Part shown: positions 16,444 to 23,175 of the stretch, piece after piece
How positions within the stretch are numbered: position 1 is the first letter of the stretch
How the letters are laid out: each line of letters starts with the position of its first letter
Source of the DNA: Hyphomonadaceae bacterium
Lineage (GTDB): Bacteria; Pseudomonadota; Alphaproteobacteria; Caulobacterales; Aquidulcibacteraceae
NCBI GenBank assembly: GCA_022843225.1
Contig: JALHOC010000020.1
Span: forward strand, 1 to 38,010
Reading direction: 5' to 3'
DNA: 38,010 nt
Notes under the pieces: generated by a model
Seen by the model: the letters and a program-made list of their open reading frames with translations, nothing else
Told to the model about the DNA's origin: nothing
Databases searched by the model: none
Made by a program: the position numbers and the translations under genes

Positions 16444-16465
16444 TGTTTCAACAGTGTTTCAACGG
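16444..16465. promoter_or_regulatory. Tandem 11-bp direct repeat, probable response-regulator operator
   Basis: TGTTTCAACAG (16444-16454) is followed directly by TGTTTCAACGG, with 10 of 11 bases identical and a one-helical-turn period. It lies between the divergent hydrolase-regulator-kinase operon (start 16390) and the EF-hand gene (start 16544). PhoP boxes have the same geometry, a TGTTTA-like hexamer, five bases, then the hexamer again. A second tandem repeat, CCTGTGATC twice (16402-16419), lies nearer the hydrolase start. Confidence 0.6.
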
Positions 16466-16543
16466 TGACGTACGCCCGAAACGTCGAGAGCCCACAAAGG
16501 TGCCTCGTTAATGAGCCCGAACGGCTCGAATGAGGGATTGGTC

Positions 16544-17392
16544 ATGATGAAACTGACAACCGCGCTGGGCGTTGCGCTCGCCTCGCTCACAGTCGCCGCG
16601 TACGCCGATTCGAGCGGCCCTAACGTCGTGATCCGCCAGGTCGGGCCGGGCCTGCACCATGGTGGCGGCGACGCCGATAATGACGGCTGGATCACACGCG
16701 CCGAGGCCAGCGCGGGCGCCGCGCGCATGTTTGACGAGATGGACGCCAACGATGATGGCCGCTTGACCTCCGAAGACCACGCCGGGCGCCACGAGCACAT
16801 GCGCGCGGGCCACGGTCCGGACGGCGTTCACGTCATGGGCATCAACGAAGACAATTGCGAACGAACCTCAGAGGGCGAGGGCGACGATCGGCGCGTGACC
16901 GTAATTTGTCGCGAAACAGGCGACGGGGAACGCAGAACCGAGCGGACCGTGACCATTGTCAGAAATGGCGAACAGCTCGACGAGGCCGAAATCCAGCGCA
17001 TCGAACGGGAAGCAGAGCGAGTCGCGCGCGAGGCTGAGCGCGCTGCGCGTCATGCCGAACGGCGCGCGCGCTCGGCCGCCAGAGACGCCGACGACGCCGC
17101 GCGTGAAACCGAGCGACGCGTGGTTGTCGTGACCGGCGGTCCTGACGGCGCGTGGGTTGATGGCGTGCCGATGCCGCCAATGCCTCCGCTTGCGCCGATG
17201 ATCATGATGATGCATGGCGGCGGCGAGGCCGATCTGGATGGAGACGGCGCACTCTCGCGCGATGAGTTCGTCGCGCAGCATTTGCGGTTCTTCGACGCAC
17301 AGGACGCGAACCGCGACGGCCGCATCGAAGTTCCACGCCCGCCGCAACCGCCGGCGCCGCCAGCGCCGCCGGAGTCTCCGCGCCGCCGGTAA
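16544..17392 (+). CDS. Periplasmic four-EF-hand protein with charged coiled coil
   Basis: 282 residues with a signal peptide (cleavage near AYA-DS, about residue 21). Four calcium-binding loops are visible: DADNDGWITRAE, DANDDGRLTSED, DLDGDGALSRDE and DANRDGRIE, the last incomplete at its end. Between the pairs lies a long charged helix of AER/EAER repeats and a Met/Pro-rich PPMPP stretch. The ATG at 16544 is chosen for its GAGG ribosome binding site and the signal peptide; 16511 is possible. It diverges from the two-component operon whose kinase has a similar helix and PPMPP stretch, so a calcium-dependent interaction with that kinase is an attractive guess. A 30-residue peptide gene follows 122 bases downstream. 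Confidence 0.85.
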   Translation: MMKLTTALGVALASLTVAAYADSSGPNVVIRQVGPGLHHGGGDADNDGWITRAEASAGAARMFDEMDANDDGRLTSEDHAGRHEHMRAGHGPDGVHVMGINEDNCERTSEGEGDDRRVTVICRETGDGERRTERTVTIVRNGEQLDEAEIQRIEREAERVAREAERAARHAERRARSAARDADDAARETERRVVVVTGGPDGAWVDGVPMPPMPPLAPMIMMMHGGGEADLDGDGALSRDEFVAQHLRFFDAQDANRDGRIEVPRPPQPPAPPAPPESPRRR

Positions 17393-17514
17393 TGCGACGA
17401 GGCGTCGCCCGCGCGCGACCAACCTCGTGGCGGCGCCTGCATCCAAACACAATGTCAGCTGCATCATACGTGTATCGACAAGCACCGCAGCAGCACCACG
17501 AAAGGAGCAAGATC

Positions 17515-17607
17515 ATGTCCAAACTACTCAACATCGCCGCTGCACTGGTGTTCGTGGCGCCGCTTGCGATCGCCCTTGTGTTTCAAGCCGCTCTGATCGT
17601 CGCCTGA
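17515..17607 (+). CDS. 30-residue single-span membrane peptide, copy 1
   Basis: A complete small gene: strong ribosome binding site (AAAGGAG, 7 bases before ATG), 30 codons, TGA, then an intrinsic terminator. The peptide begins M-S-K, continues as one hydrophobic helix with a central V-A-P (14-16), and ends Q24-A-A-x-I-x-A. It shares Met1, Lys3, Ala9, Ala10, Val12, Val14, Ala15, Pro16, Ala18, Ala20, Gln24, Ala25, Ala26, Ile28 and Ala30 with copies 2 and 3, although the codons differ. The predicted position is in the inner membrane, with Lys3 inside by the positive-inside rule. No family was recognised. Small regulators such as MgtR are similar in size only. Confidence 0.8.
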   Translation: MSKLLNIAAALVFVAPLAIALVFQAALIVA

Positions 17608-17638
17608 TCCCCCACACCCGCCTGCGACGGTCATTCGG

Positions 17639-17670
17639 AAGGCGCGAACCTTAAACGGTTCGCGCCTTTT
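17639..17670 (+). terminator. Intrinsic terminator after peptide copy 1
   Basis: Perfect 12-bp stem AAGGCGCGAACC (17639-17650) with GGTTCGCGCCTT (17657-17668), 6-nt loop, T-rich tail. It ends the peptide transcript about 30 bases after the stop, showing that the small gene ends its own transcription unit. Confidence 0.85.
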
Positions 17671-17799
17671 CCTTGTGAGGCGATCATGAACGTCAAGACA
17701 TGACCGGGCCGACGAAAAATTTTCGCTCCCAGCATCCAAGCGCGTCGCTGCCGGCATCTCATAATCAAGAGATCAACACTGATGCTTAAGGAGCCCGTC

Positions 17800-17892
17800 A
17801 TGAGAAAGTTTTTCGCTATCGTCGCCGCGATTGTCGTGGTCGCCCCTGCCGCGTACGCCGCCATTTTCCAAGCTGCCCAAATCCTAGCCTAA
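17800..17892 (+). CDS. 30-residue single-span membrane peptide, copy 2
   Basis: Second member of the family: ribosome binding site TAAGGAG, ATG at 17800, 30 codons, TAA, then a terminator. It begins M-R-K with two Phe, has the V-A-P at 14-16 and ends F-Q-A-A-Q-I-L-A. It is identical to copies 1 and 3 at 17 of 30 positions each. The V-A-P codons are GTC GCC CCT here, GTG GCG CCG in copy 1 and GTT GCG CCA in copy 3, so the protein has been kept while the DNA drifted. It stands alone between two terminators, about 190 bases after copy 1, so it needs its own promoter. The upstream GCATCTCA..ATCAAGA stretch recurs before copy 3. Confidence 0.8.
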   Translation: MRKFFAIVAAIVVVAPAAYAAIFQAAQILA

Positions 17893-17914
17893 CCCTCCCA
17901 TCGTTGCGCAGCGA

Positions 17915-17949
17915 TGGCGCGGGACCCTTAGGGTCTCGCGCCATTTTTT
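17915..17949 (+). terminator. Intrinsic terminator after peptide copy 2
   Basis: 13-bp stem TGGCGCGGGACCC (17915-17927) with GGGTCTCGCGCCA (17931-17943), one G-T pair, 3-nt loop, followed by six T. A classical rho-independent terminator, 22 bases after the stop. It also separates the peptide from the AraC gene. Confidence 0.9.
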
Positions 17950-17993
17950 GCGCGCTTGGCGCAACAGCGCCGGAACGCTTACAAGCTCCGCCT

Positions 17994-19040
17994 ATGAATA
18001 TGTTGGTGCTTGAGATGCTGGCGCGCGGCATAGCCATCGGCGCGCTGGCGGCGATGGCGGCGGGTTTCGCCCGAGAGACCGCCCGCGCCCACGTCCGCTT
18101 CGTGGGCATCCTGTTTTGTGTGGGCGTCATCGCCTATGCGCTCAACACGTCGCCGCTGATCGCCCCGGCGATCGGGCCGCTCGCCTACCCTGTGCATTTC
18201 CTGTCGCTGGGCGGCGCTGGATTGTTTTGGCTGTTTATTGTGACCCTGTTCGAGGACAGGCCGCTGTCTTGGCCGAACTTCGGTCCTTGGATTTTACTGA
18301 CCATCGTGGGGTTCGTCGGCGTTGTCGCGCAGCGCCCGCAGGCCTCCCATGTATGGATCGTTCACAATCTGATCGAAGCGGGGTTCGCCATCCATGCGCT
18401 GTACCTGGTGGCGCGCAGCTGGCGCGGCGATTTGGTGGAAAGCCGTCGTCGCCTGCGTGGGCCATTCCTCGCCCTAGTGACGCTTTACGTTCTGTCGCTC
18501 TCGGCATTCGAGATCGCCGAAAGCCTGGGCTATTTCAAAGACTGGTTCCGCCCCTTGGGCGCGTGGACGCTCGCGCTCTATTGCGTCGCCGGCGCCTTCG
18601 TTTTCCTTCAGACGCGCGCCGAATTGTTTGGCGCGGCAGCGCCCGCTACGCCTGCCGCCCCTGCTGTCGATAGCGGCACGCGCGCCCTGCTTGATAAGCT
18701 CAACGCGGCGATGGACTCAGGCGCCTGGCGGCGGGAGGGCTTGACCGTCGGCGATCTCGCCGCCGAGGTCGGCGTGCCGGAGCATCGGTTGCGGCCGCTG
18801 ATCAACGACCATCTCGGCTTTCGCAACTTTGCCGCATTCGTGAACGCGCGTCGCATCGAGGCGGCGAAAGCCATGCTGAGCGACCCCGAGCAAGCGCGAA
18901 CGACCGTCGCGGCCATCGCTTTCGAATTGGGCTTCGGCTCGCTCGGCCCCTTCAACCGCGCCTTCAAGGAAGCGACGGGGGTGACGCCGACGGAGTTTCG
19001 GCGCGCTCCAACCTCGCCGAATCCCAAAAACCCTGGCTGA
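17994..19040 (+). CDS. AraC-family regulator with N-terminal membrane domain
   Basis: 348 residues. The first 210 or so form about six or seven hydrophobic helices, like other membrane-bound AraC proteins. The C-terminal 100 residues hold the two helix-turn-helix motifs, with LTVGDLAAEVGVPEHRLRPL and VAAIAFELGFGSLGPFNRAFKEATGVTP, the AraC signature. It probably senses a lipid or membrane signal and acts on nearby genes from the membrane. The ATG at 17994 is used because it lies just after the previous terminator; the ribosome binding site is weak. The gene is followed 96 bases later by the sterol desaturase gene on the same strand, its most likely target. The inducer is unknown. Confidence 0.88.
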   Translation: MNMLVLEMLARGIAIGALAAMAAGFARETARAHVRFVGILFCVGVIAYALNTSPLIAPAIGPLAYPVHFLSLGGAGLFWLFIVTLFEDRPLSWPNFGPWILLTIVGFVGVVAQRPQASHVWIVHNLIEAGFAIHALYLVARSWRGDLVESRRRLRGPFLALVTLYVLSLSAFEIAESLGYFKDWFRPLGAWTLALYCVAGAFVFLQTRAELFGAAAPATPAAPAVDSGTRALLDKLNAAMDSGAWRREGLTVGDLAAEVGVPEHRLRPLINDHLGFRNFAAFVNARRIEAAKAMLSDPEQARTTVAAIAFELGFGSLGPFNRAFKEATGVTPTEFRRAPTSPNPKNPG

Positions 19041-19136
19041 ATCCGAAACCGACCAAGGTTTTTAGGCCTCGGCGAGCCTTCCTCAGCCATATCGCCCATC
19101 GCTCTCCTCGCGAACCCAACGCACTGGAGAGCCGCA

Positions 19137-20360
19137 ATGGATTTCACGCTACTATCCGACATCGCCGGCCAATGGCTGGACAACGCCGAAACCGACGTCA
19201 CCCGCTACGCCCTCTTCGCCATCGGCGTCTGGCTCACCTTATGGGTGGCGCTGGCTGGCCTGCTCCGCGGCCGCAAGATCCGCGAAACAAACCCGCCCAC
19301 GAAACAAATGGCGGTCGAGTTTCTGGTCTCGCTGCGGTCGGTGGCGATTTTCTCCACCATCGGGCTTCTCACCTTCCTGCTTGAGCGGTTCGGCCTCTTG
19401 CCAGGGCCGCAGATCGCCGCCGGCTGGGGGCCGGTGTGGTTCTGGTTCAGCCTTGGTCTGATGATCGTGGCCCATGACGCCTTCTTCTATTGGTCGCACC
19501 GGCTGATGCACGACCCGCGCCTATTCCGCCGCTTCCACCGCCGCCACCACAAGAGCCATAATCCGTCGCCCTTCACCGCCTACAGTTTCGATCTCGGCGA
19601 AGCCGCGATCATGGGTGTGTTCGTGCCGCTGTGGATGATCTCTGTGCCGACGCAATGGCCGGTCGTGGGCCTCTTCATGCTGCACCAGATCGTGCGCAAC
19701 ACTTTAGGACATTCGGGCTATGAATTGATGCCGGCGCGCGGCGATGGCCGGCCGATGTTCGACTTTCTCACGACCACCACGCACCACGACCTCCACCACG
19801 CCCAAGCGGGTTGGAATTACGGCCTCTATTTCACGTGGTGGGATCGGCTGATGGGCACCGAGCATCCTGAGTACCACGCTCGTTTTGCCGCCGCCGTGCG
19901 CAAACCCCTATTGACGCGCCAACGCGCCAAGCTCGCGCCGGCGGCCAGTGTCGCGATCACAACTTTGGCCCTCCTGCTGCCGCCTCAAGCCGCGCGCGCC
20001 GAGACCCCCGCCGCGATCGCCGGCGATTGGGCGACGCCGGGCCTCGGCGCCGTGGTGCGCCTTGGCCCTTGCGCGAACAGCTCCAATACGTTGTGCGGGC
20101 GTCTCCTCTGGGCGTGGGACGAAGGCAGCATGCGGCCCAATGCCACCGGCTCGATGATGCTGCGCAACGCCGCCTGGCGCGACGGGGCGTTTCGTGACGG
20201 CGAACTCCTCAATCCCGAAGATGGCCGCACGTATCGCGGCGAGATTAGGATTGAGGGTCGCGATGCTTTGCGTCTGCGCGGTTGCGCCGGCCCGTTCTGC
20301 CAGTCCCAGGTCTGGCGGCGCTTGGAAAGCATTCCACGCCCGAATTTACCGCCGAATTGA
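19137..20360 (+). CDS. Sterol desaturase/fatty acid hydroxylase fused to DUF2147
   Basis: 407 residues. The N-terminal 255 are a membrane di-iron oxygenase of the fatty acid hydroxylase superfamily: four or so helices and the three histidine boxes HRLMH (121-125), HRRHHKSH (134-141) and HHDLHH (216-221). Residues about 266-288 form a new hydrophobic stretch ending Q-A-A-R-A-E, like a signal peptide with an A-x-A cleavage site. After it comes a DUF2147 domain (about 293-398): IAGDWATPG, LCGRLLWAW, LNPEDGRTYRGEI and LRGCAGPFC...W. DUF2147 is normally a separate exported protein. The ribosome binding site GGAGAG precedes the ATG. It probably hydroxylates or desaturates a membrane lipid; the DUF2147 half should face the periplasm. 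Confidence 0.85.
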   Translation: MDFTLLSDIAGQWLDNAETDVTRYALFAIGVWLTLWVALAGLLRGRKIRETNPPTKQMAVEFLVSLRSVAIFSTIGLLTFLLERFGLLPGPQIAAGWGPVWFWFSLGLMIVAHDAFFYWSHRLMHDPRLFRRFHRRHHKSHNPSPFTAYSFDLGEAAIMGVFVPLWMISVPTQWPVVGLFMLHQIVRNTLGHSGYELMPARGDGRPMFDFLTTTTHHDLHHAQAGWNYGLYFTWWDRLMGTEHPEYHARFAAAVRKPLLTRQRAKLAPAASVAITTLALLLPPQAARAETPAAIAGDWATPGLGAVVRLGPCANSSNTLCGRLLWAWDEGSMRPNATGSMMLRNAAWRDGAFRDGELLNPEDGRTYRGEIRIEGRDALRLRGCAGPFCQSQVWRRLESIPRPNLPPN

Positions 20361-20440
20361 GACGCCCAATGCATCCGATCGCGCACGCCGCTGCATCTCA
20401 AGATCAAGAACCTCGAAACGCACCGAAACAGGAGTTGAAA

Positions 20441-20533
20441 ATGACCAAAGCCGCCAACCTCTTCGCCGCCATCGTCCTGGTTGCGCCAGTCGCCGCCGCG
20501 ATCCTCATGCAAGCCGCCCAGATCGTCGCCTGA
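20441..20533 (+). CDS. 30-residue single-span membrane peptide, copy 3
   Basis: Third family member: ribosome binding site AGGAG, ATG at 20441, 30 codons, TGA and a terminator. It begins M-T-K, has the V-A-P at 14-16 and ends M-Q-A-A-Q-I-V-A. It lies 80 bases after the desaturase-DUF2147 gene and may be read from that transcript or its own promoter. After the stop, the bases GATCCCC-ACCCGCC and the terminator sequence resemble those after copy 1; before the start, GCATCTCA-AGATCAAGA resembles copy 2. So the whole cassette, not just the coding part, was duplicated. Function unknown. Confidence 0.8.
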   Translation: MTKAANLFAAIVLVAPVAAAILMQAAQIVA

Positions 20534-20563
20534 TCCCCACCCGCCCGCGATGGTCGCAACCAG

Positions 20564-20599
20564 AAGACGCGGACCTTCCGTAAGGTTCGCGTCTTTCTT
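20564..20599 (+). terminator. Intrinsic terminator after peptide copy 3
   Basis: 14-bp stem AAGACGCGGACCTT (20564-20577) with AAGGTTCGCGTCTT (20582-20595), one G-T pair, 4-nt loop, then a T-rich tail. It resembles the terminator after copy 1 (CGCGAACC/GGTTCGCG core). Confidence 0.88.
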
Positions 20600-20643
20600 G
20601 TTTGCGCGCTTGATCTAAGCTGCGCGCAAAGCGGAGGGAATAA

Positions 20644-21063
20644 ATGGGCTCGGTCAATCCAAACGGCGACCAGATCGCGGGTATGATGGCAAGCGCAAGC
20701 GACCCCTCGCCGATCAACATGATCAATCTGATCCGCTTCCGCGCGAAAGCCGACTATCCCGCCGATCATGCCTGCGCGCGCGAGAGTTTGACCGGGGAGC
20801 AAGCCTATCAACGCTACAGCGCCGCCACGCTCCAGTTCCTGGCCAAGCTTGGCGCGCGCGTTGTGTGGGCGGGCGCACCCAATCTGGTCGTAATCGGCCC
20901 CAGCGACGAACGCTGGGACATGGCCTTTATCATCGAATATCCGAGTGTCGGCGCAATGCTCTCGATGATCGGCGACCCTGAGTATCAGAAGATAGCGGTG
21001 CACCGCACCGCCGCCGTCGAGGACAGCCGCTTGATCCGCTGCGCGCCGCGCGCGACGCCTTAA
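20644..21063 (+). CDS. DUF1330-family protein
   Basis: 139 residues of the DUF1330 family, which has the dimeric alpha-beta barrel (ferredoxin-like) fold: an [12 protein letters not shown] strand, a YQRYSAA helix, a [10 protein letters not shown] strand, a [10 protein letters not shown] strand, then a helix with [14 protein letters not shown] and a VEDSRLIRC strand. Function is not established for the family. There is no signal peptide. The ATG at 20644 has a good ribosome binding site (GGAGGGA). It begins its own unit after the terminator and its end overlaps the convergent pbpC gene by four bases. Confidence 0.88.
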   Translation: MGSVNPNGDQIAGMMASASDPSPINMINLIRFRAKADYPADHACARESLTGEQAYQRYSAATLQFLAKLGARVVWAGAPNLVVIGPSDERWDMAFIIEYPSVGAMLSMIGDPEYQKIAVHRTAAVEDSRLIRCAPRATP

Positions 21064-23126
21064 CCGCCGCGCACCCGCACGCGTACGCTCTCGCTTTGCC
21101 CGTCTGCGTCCACAACCGTGACATCATAGAAACCTGGAGCAGCGGGACGCCAGATCGCGCGACCGCTAGTCGGTTCAACATCGACCCGCGCGCCTTCGGC
21201 ATACCAAGTTAGCGGCGCGCGCCCGCCGCGCGCGGACAACGAGAGCCCGCGCGCCTCGGCGCCATAGTCCAGCACCAAAACCTCTGTGTTCGCGGGTGGG
21301 AACAGGATCGCCAGTCCTTCGCGCGCGTCTTGCTCGAACCGCACCAGGGAGGGCGCCGGCCGGTTGCGCTCCTCTTCCGGCGCTGGCGCGAGTTCGCTCG
21401 GCGCGCCGATCAGATCGAACGCCTCGAACAGAATTGGCAACGCAGCCGCGCGACCAGTCGCGCCCGGGCGCGGCGCGCCGTCGGGCCGGCCTACCCAAAC
21501 GCCGATTGCATAACCGTTCGAGACGCCAAATGCCCATGCATCGCGAAAGCCGTACGAGGTGCCGGTCTTAAAAGCGATGCGCGGGGCGTTGCGCGCCACA
21601 TGCGCAGGCACGCGGCCCGCAGGATGCGGCGAGGTTGCAAGAATCTCAAGCACGCGTTCGGCCGTTTCGCCGCGTACAAAGCGGCGCGGCAAGGCAAGCA
21701 ACGGCGCGGTGTCGTCGGCCAGCGGCCGCGCGCTGCCGTCATCGCCCAACGTCGCGTACAATTGCACCAAATCCTCGAGCGTCATTCCGACGCCGCCGAG
21801 CGCCAGCGCAAGTCCAGGCTCGGCGATGGCGCGGCGCGGCATGCGCACGCGCGCGCCCGCGCGCGTCAGCGCAGCCTGGAAGCGGCCCGCGCCAATACGC
21901 TCCAATGTCGCCACCGCCGGCAGATTGAGCGAATGACGCAACGCGTCCTCTAAAGAAACATCGCCGTGGAAACGGCGGTCGAAATTCTCCGGCAGATAAC
22001 CGCCAAAACTGCGCGGCGCGTCACGCACCAGAGTTTCCGGCGCGGCAATGCCTTCGTCGAAGGCGATAGCGTAGAGAAACGGCTTCAGCGCCGAACCTGG
22101 CGAGCGCACAGCGCGCGTCATGTCGATATAGCCGCCAGCGCGCTCGCGCCCGGCGCCGCCGATGCGCGCGCGTACTCCGCGCCCCTCGATCTCGACCGCC
22201 AGCATCGCGATCTGCGCGTCGCGTTCGAGCCCCTGCGCATGACGGCGCGCCAGCGCTTCGAGATCGCGTTGCAAGCGCGCATCGAGCGCGGATTGGACCA
22301 CGCCGTCGCCCGGGTGCGCGTTCACCAAAGCTTGCGCCCCATGCGGCGCCGAATACGGGAACGGCGCGCGCGTCGGGATGGCTATCTGGCGGCCTTCAGC
22401 CGCGCGGCGGTCAGTGATCAAACCGGCTGAGACGAACATGGAGAGCATGCGGTCACGCGCTGTGCGCGCGGCTTGCGGGTGACGGTCGGGCCGACGCGCC
22501 TCCGGCGCTTGCGGCAGCGCGATCAGAAGCGCCATCTCGGCATCGTCGAGCCATTGTGGGTCGCGCTGAAAGTAAGCGCGGCTAGCGGCGCGCACACCTT
22601 CGAGGTTGCCGCCATACGGCGCCAGGGTGAGATAAGCCGCGAGAATTTCGCGCTTCGACAACCGGCGCTCGATTTGCAGCGCGCGGATAATCTCGATGAG
22701 CTTAGATGGAATTGTGCGCGGGCGCGGTTCCAACAATCGCGCCAACTGCATGGTAATGGTTGAGCCGCCTTGGGTGATGCGGCCCTGACGCGCGTACGAA
22801 ACACTGGCGCGCGCCAGCGCAATCGGATCGACGCCCGGGTGAAACCAAAAGCGGGAATCCTCAATGGCGATCAAACGACGTTGAAATTCAGGATCGATTT
22901 CATCGAGTCGCGCTTCGAGGCGCCAAGCGCCCTGTGGCGTGGTGAACGCCATCACCCATTCGCCGTTGCGATCGACAACGACAGGCGAAACCTCGCGCAC
23001 CCGCGCCAGCGGCGGCGGAAAAGTCTGATCGAGCGCGAACAGCGTGAGCATGAGCGCGAGCACCATTGTCGCGACACGTTTACCCTTTGGGGTTAAGGGC
23101 AACGGCGCGCGGGGGCCCCGTTTCAT
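21060..23126 (-). CDS. pbpC: Penicillin-binding protein 1C
   Basis: 688 residues: an N-terminal membrane anchor, a glycosyltransferase GT51 domain with catalytic Glu89 in EDSRFW and [14 protein letters not shown], then a transpeptidase domain with Ser345-A-L-Lys348, SLN in RHSLNLPA and Lys520-Thr-Gly, and a C-terminal BiPBP_C beta domain (last 90 residues). PBP1C polymerises peptidoglycan strands in the periplasm. It lies 49 bases after the alpha-2-macroglobulin gene, as in many proteobacteria, where the pair repairs the wall after attack. The ATG at 23126 has GGAGAGGGGGG upstream and is preferred to a TTG at 23195 that overlaps the neighbour. All catalytic motifs are intact. Confidence 0.93.
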   Translation of the reverse strand: MKRGPRAPLPLTPKGKRVATMVLALMLTLFALDQTFPPPLARVREVSPVVVDRNGEWVMAFTTPQGAWRLEARLDEIDPEFQRRLIAIEDSRFWFHPGVDPIALARASVSYARQGRITQGGSTITMQLARLLEPRPRTIPSKLIEIIRALQIERRLSKREILAAYLTLAPYGGNLEGVRAASRAYFQRDPQWLDDAEMALLIALPQAPEARRPDRHPQAARTARDRMLSMFVSAGLITDRRAAEGRQIAIPTRAPFPYSAPHGAQALVNAHPGDGVVQSALDARLQRDLEALARRHAQGLERDAQIAMLAVEIEGRGVRARIGGAGRERAGGYIDMTRAVRSPGSALKPFLYAIAFDEGIAAPETLVRDAPRSFGGYLPENFDRRFHGDVSLEDALRHSLNLPAVATLERIGAGRFQAALTRAGARVRMPRRAIAEPGLALALGGVGMTLEDLVQLYATLGDDGSARPLADDTAPLLALPRRFVRGETAERVLEILATSPHPAGRVPAHVARNAPRIAFKTGTSYGFRDAWAFGVSNGYAIGVWVGRPDGAPRPGATGRAAALPILFEAFDLIGAPSELAPAPEEERNRPAPSLVRFEQDAREGLAILFPPANTEVLVLDYGAEARGLSLSARGGRAPLTWYAEGARVDVEPTSGRAIWRPAAPGFYDVTVVDADGQSESVRVRVRGG

Positions 23127-23129
23127 TCC

Positions 23130-23152
23130 CCCCTCTCCCTTACCGAGAGGGG
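23130..23152. repeat. Hairpin between alpha-2-macroglobulin and pbpC genes
   Basis: CCCCTCTC (23130-23137) pairs with GAGAGGGG (23145-23152), loop of 7. It lies in the 49-bp gap of an otherwise tight operon, right at the pbpC ribosome binding site, so it could hide the site or attenuate transcription. It may also be another dispersed palindrome. Confidence 0.5.
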
Positions 23153-23175
23153 AGCAGCGGGCTCCTTGCGTCTCG

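Noticed and set aside
16868-17485. 205-codon open frame antisense to the EF-hand gene
   Set aside because: It mirrors the repetitive coding sequence of the EF-hand protein and has no start signals.
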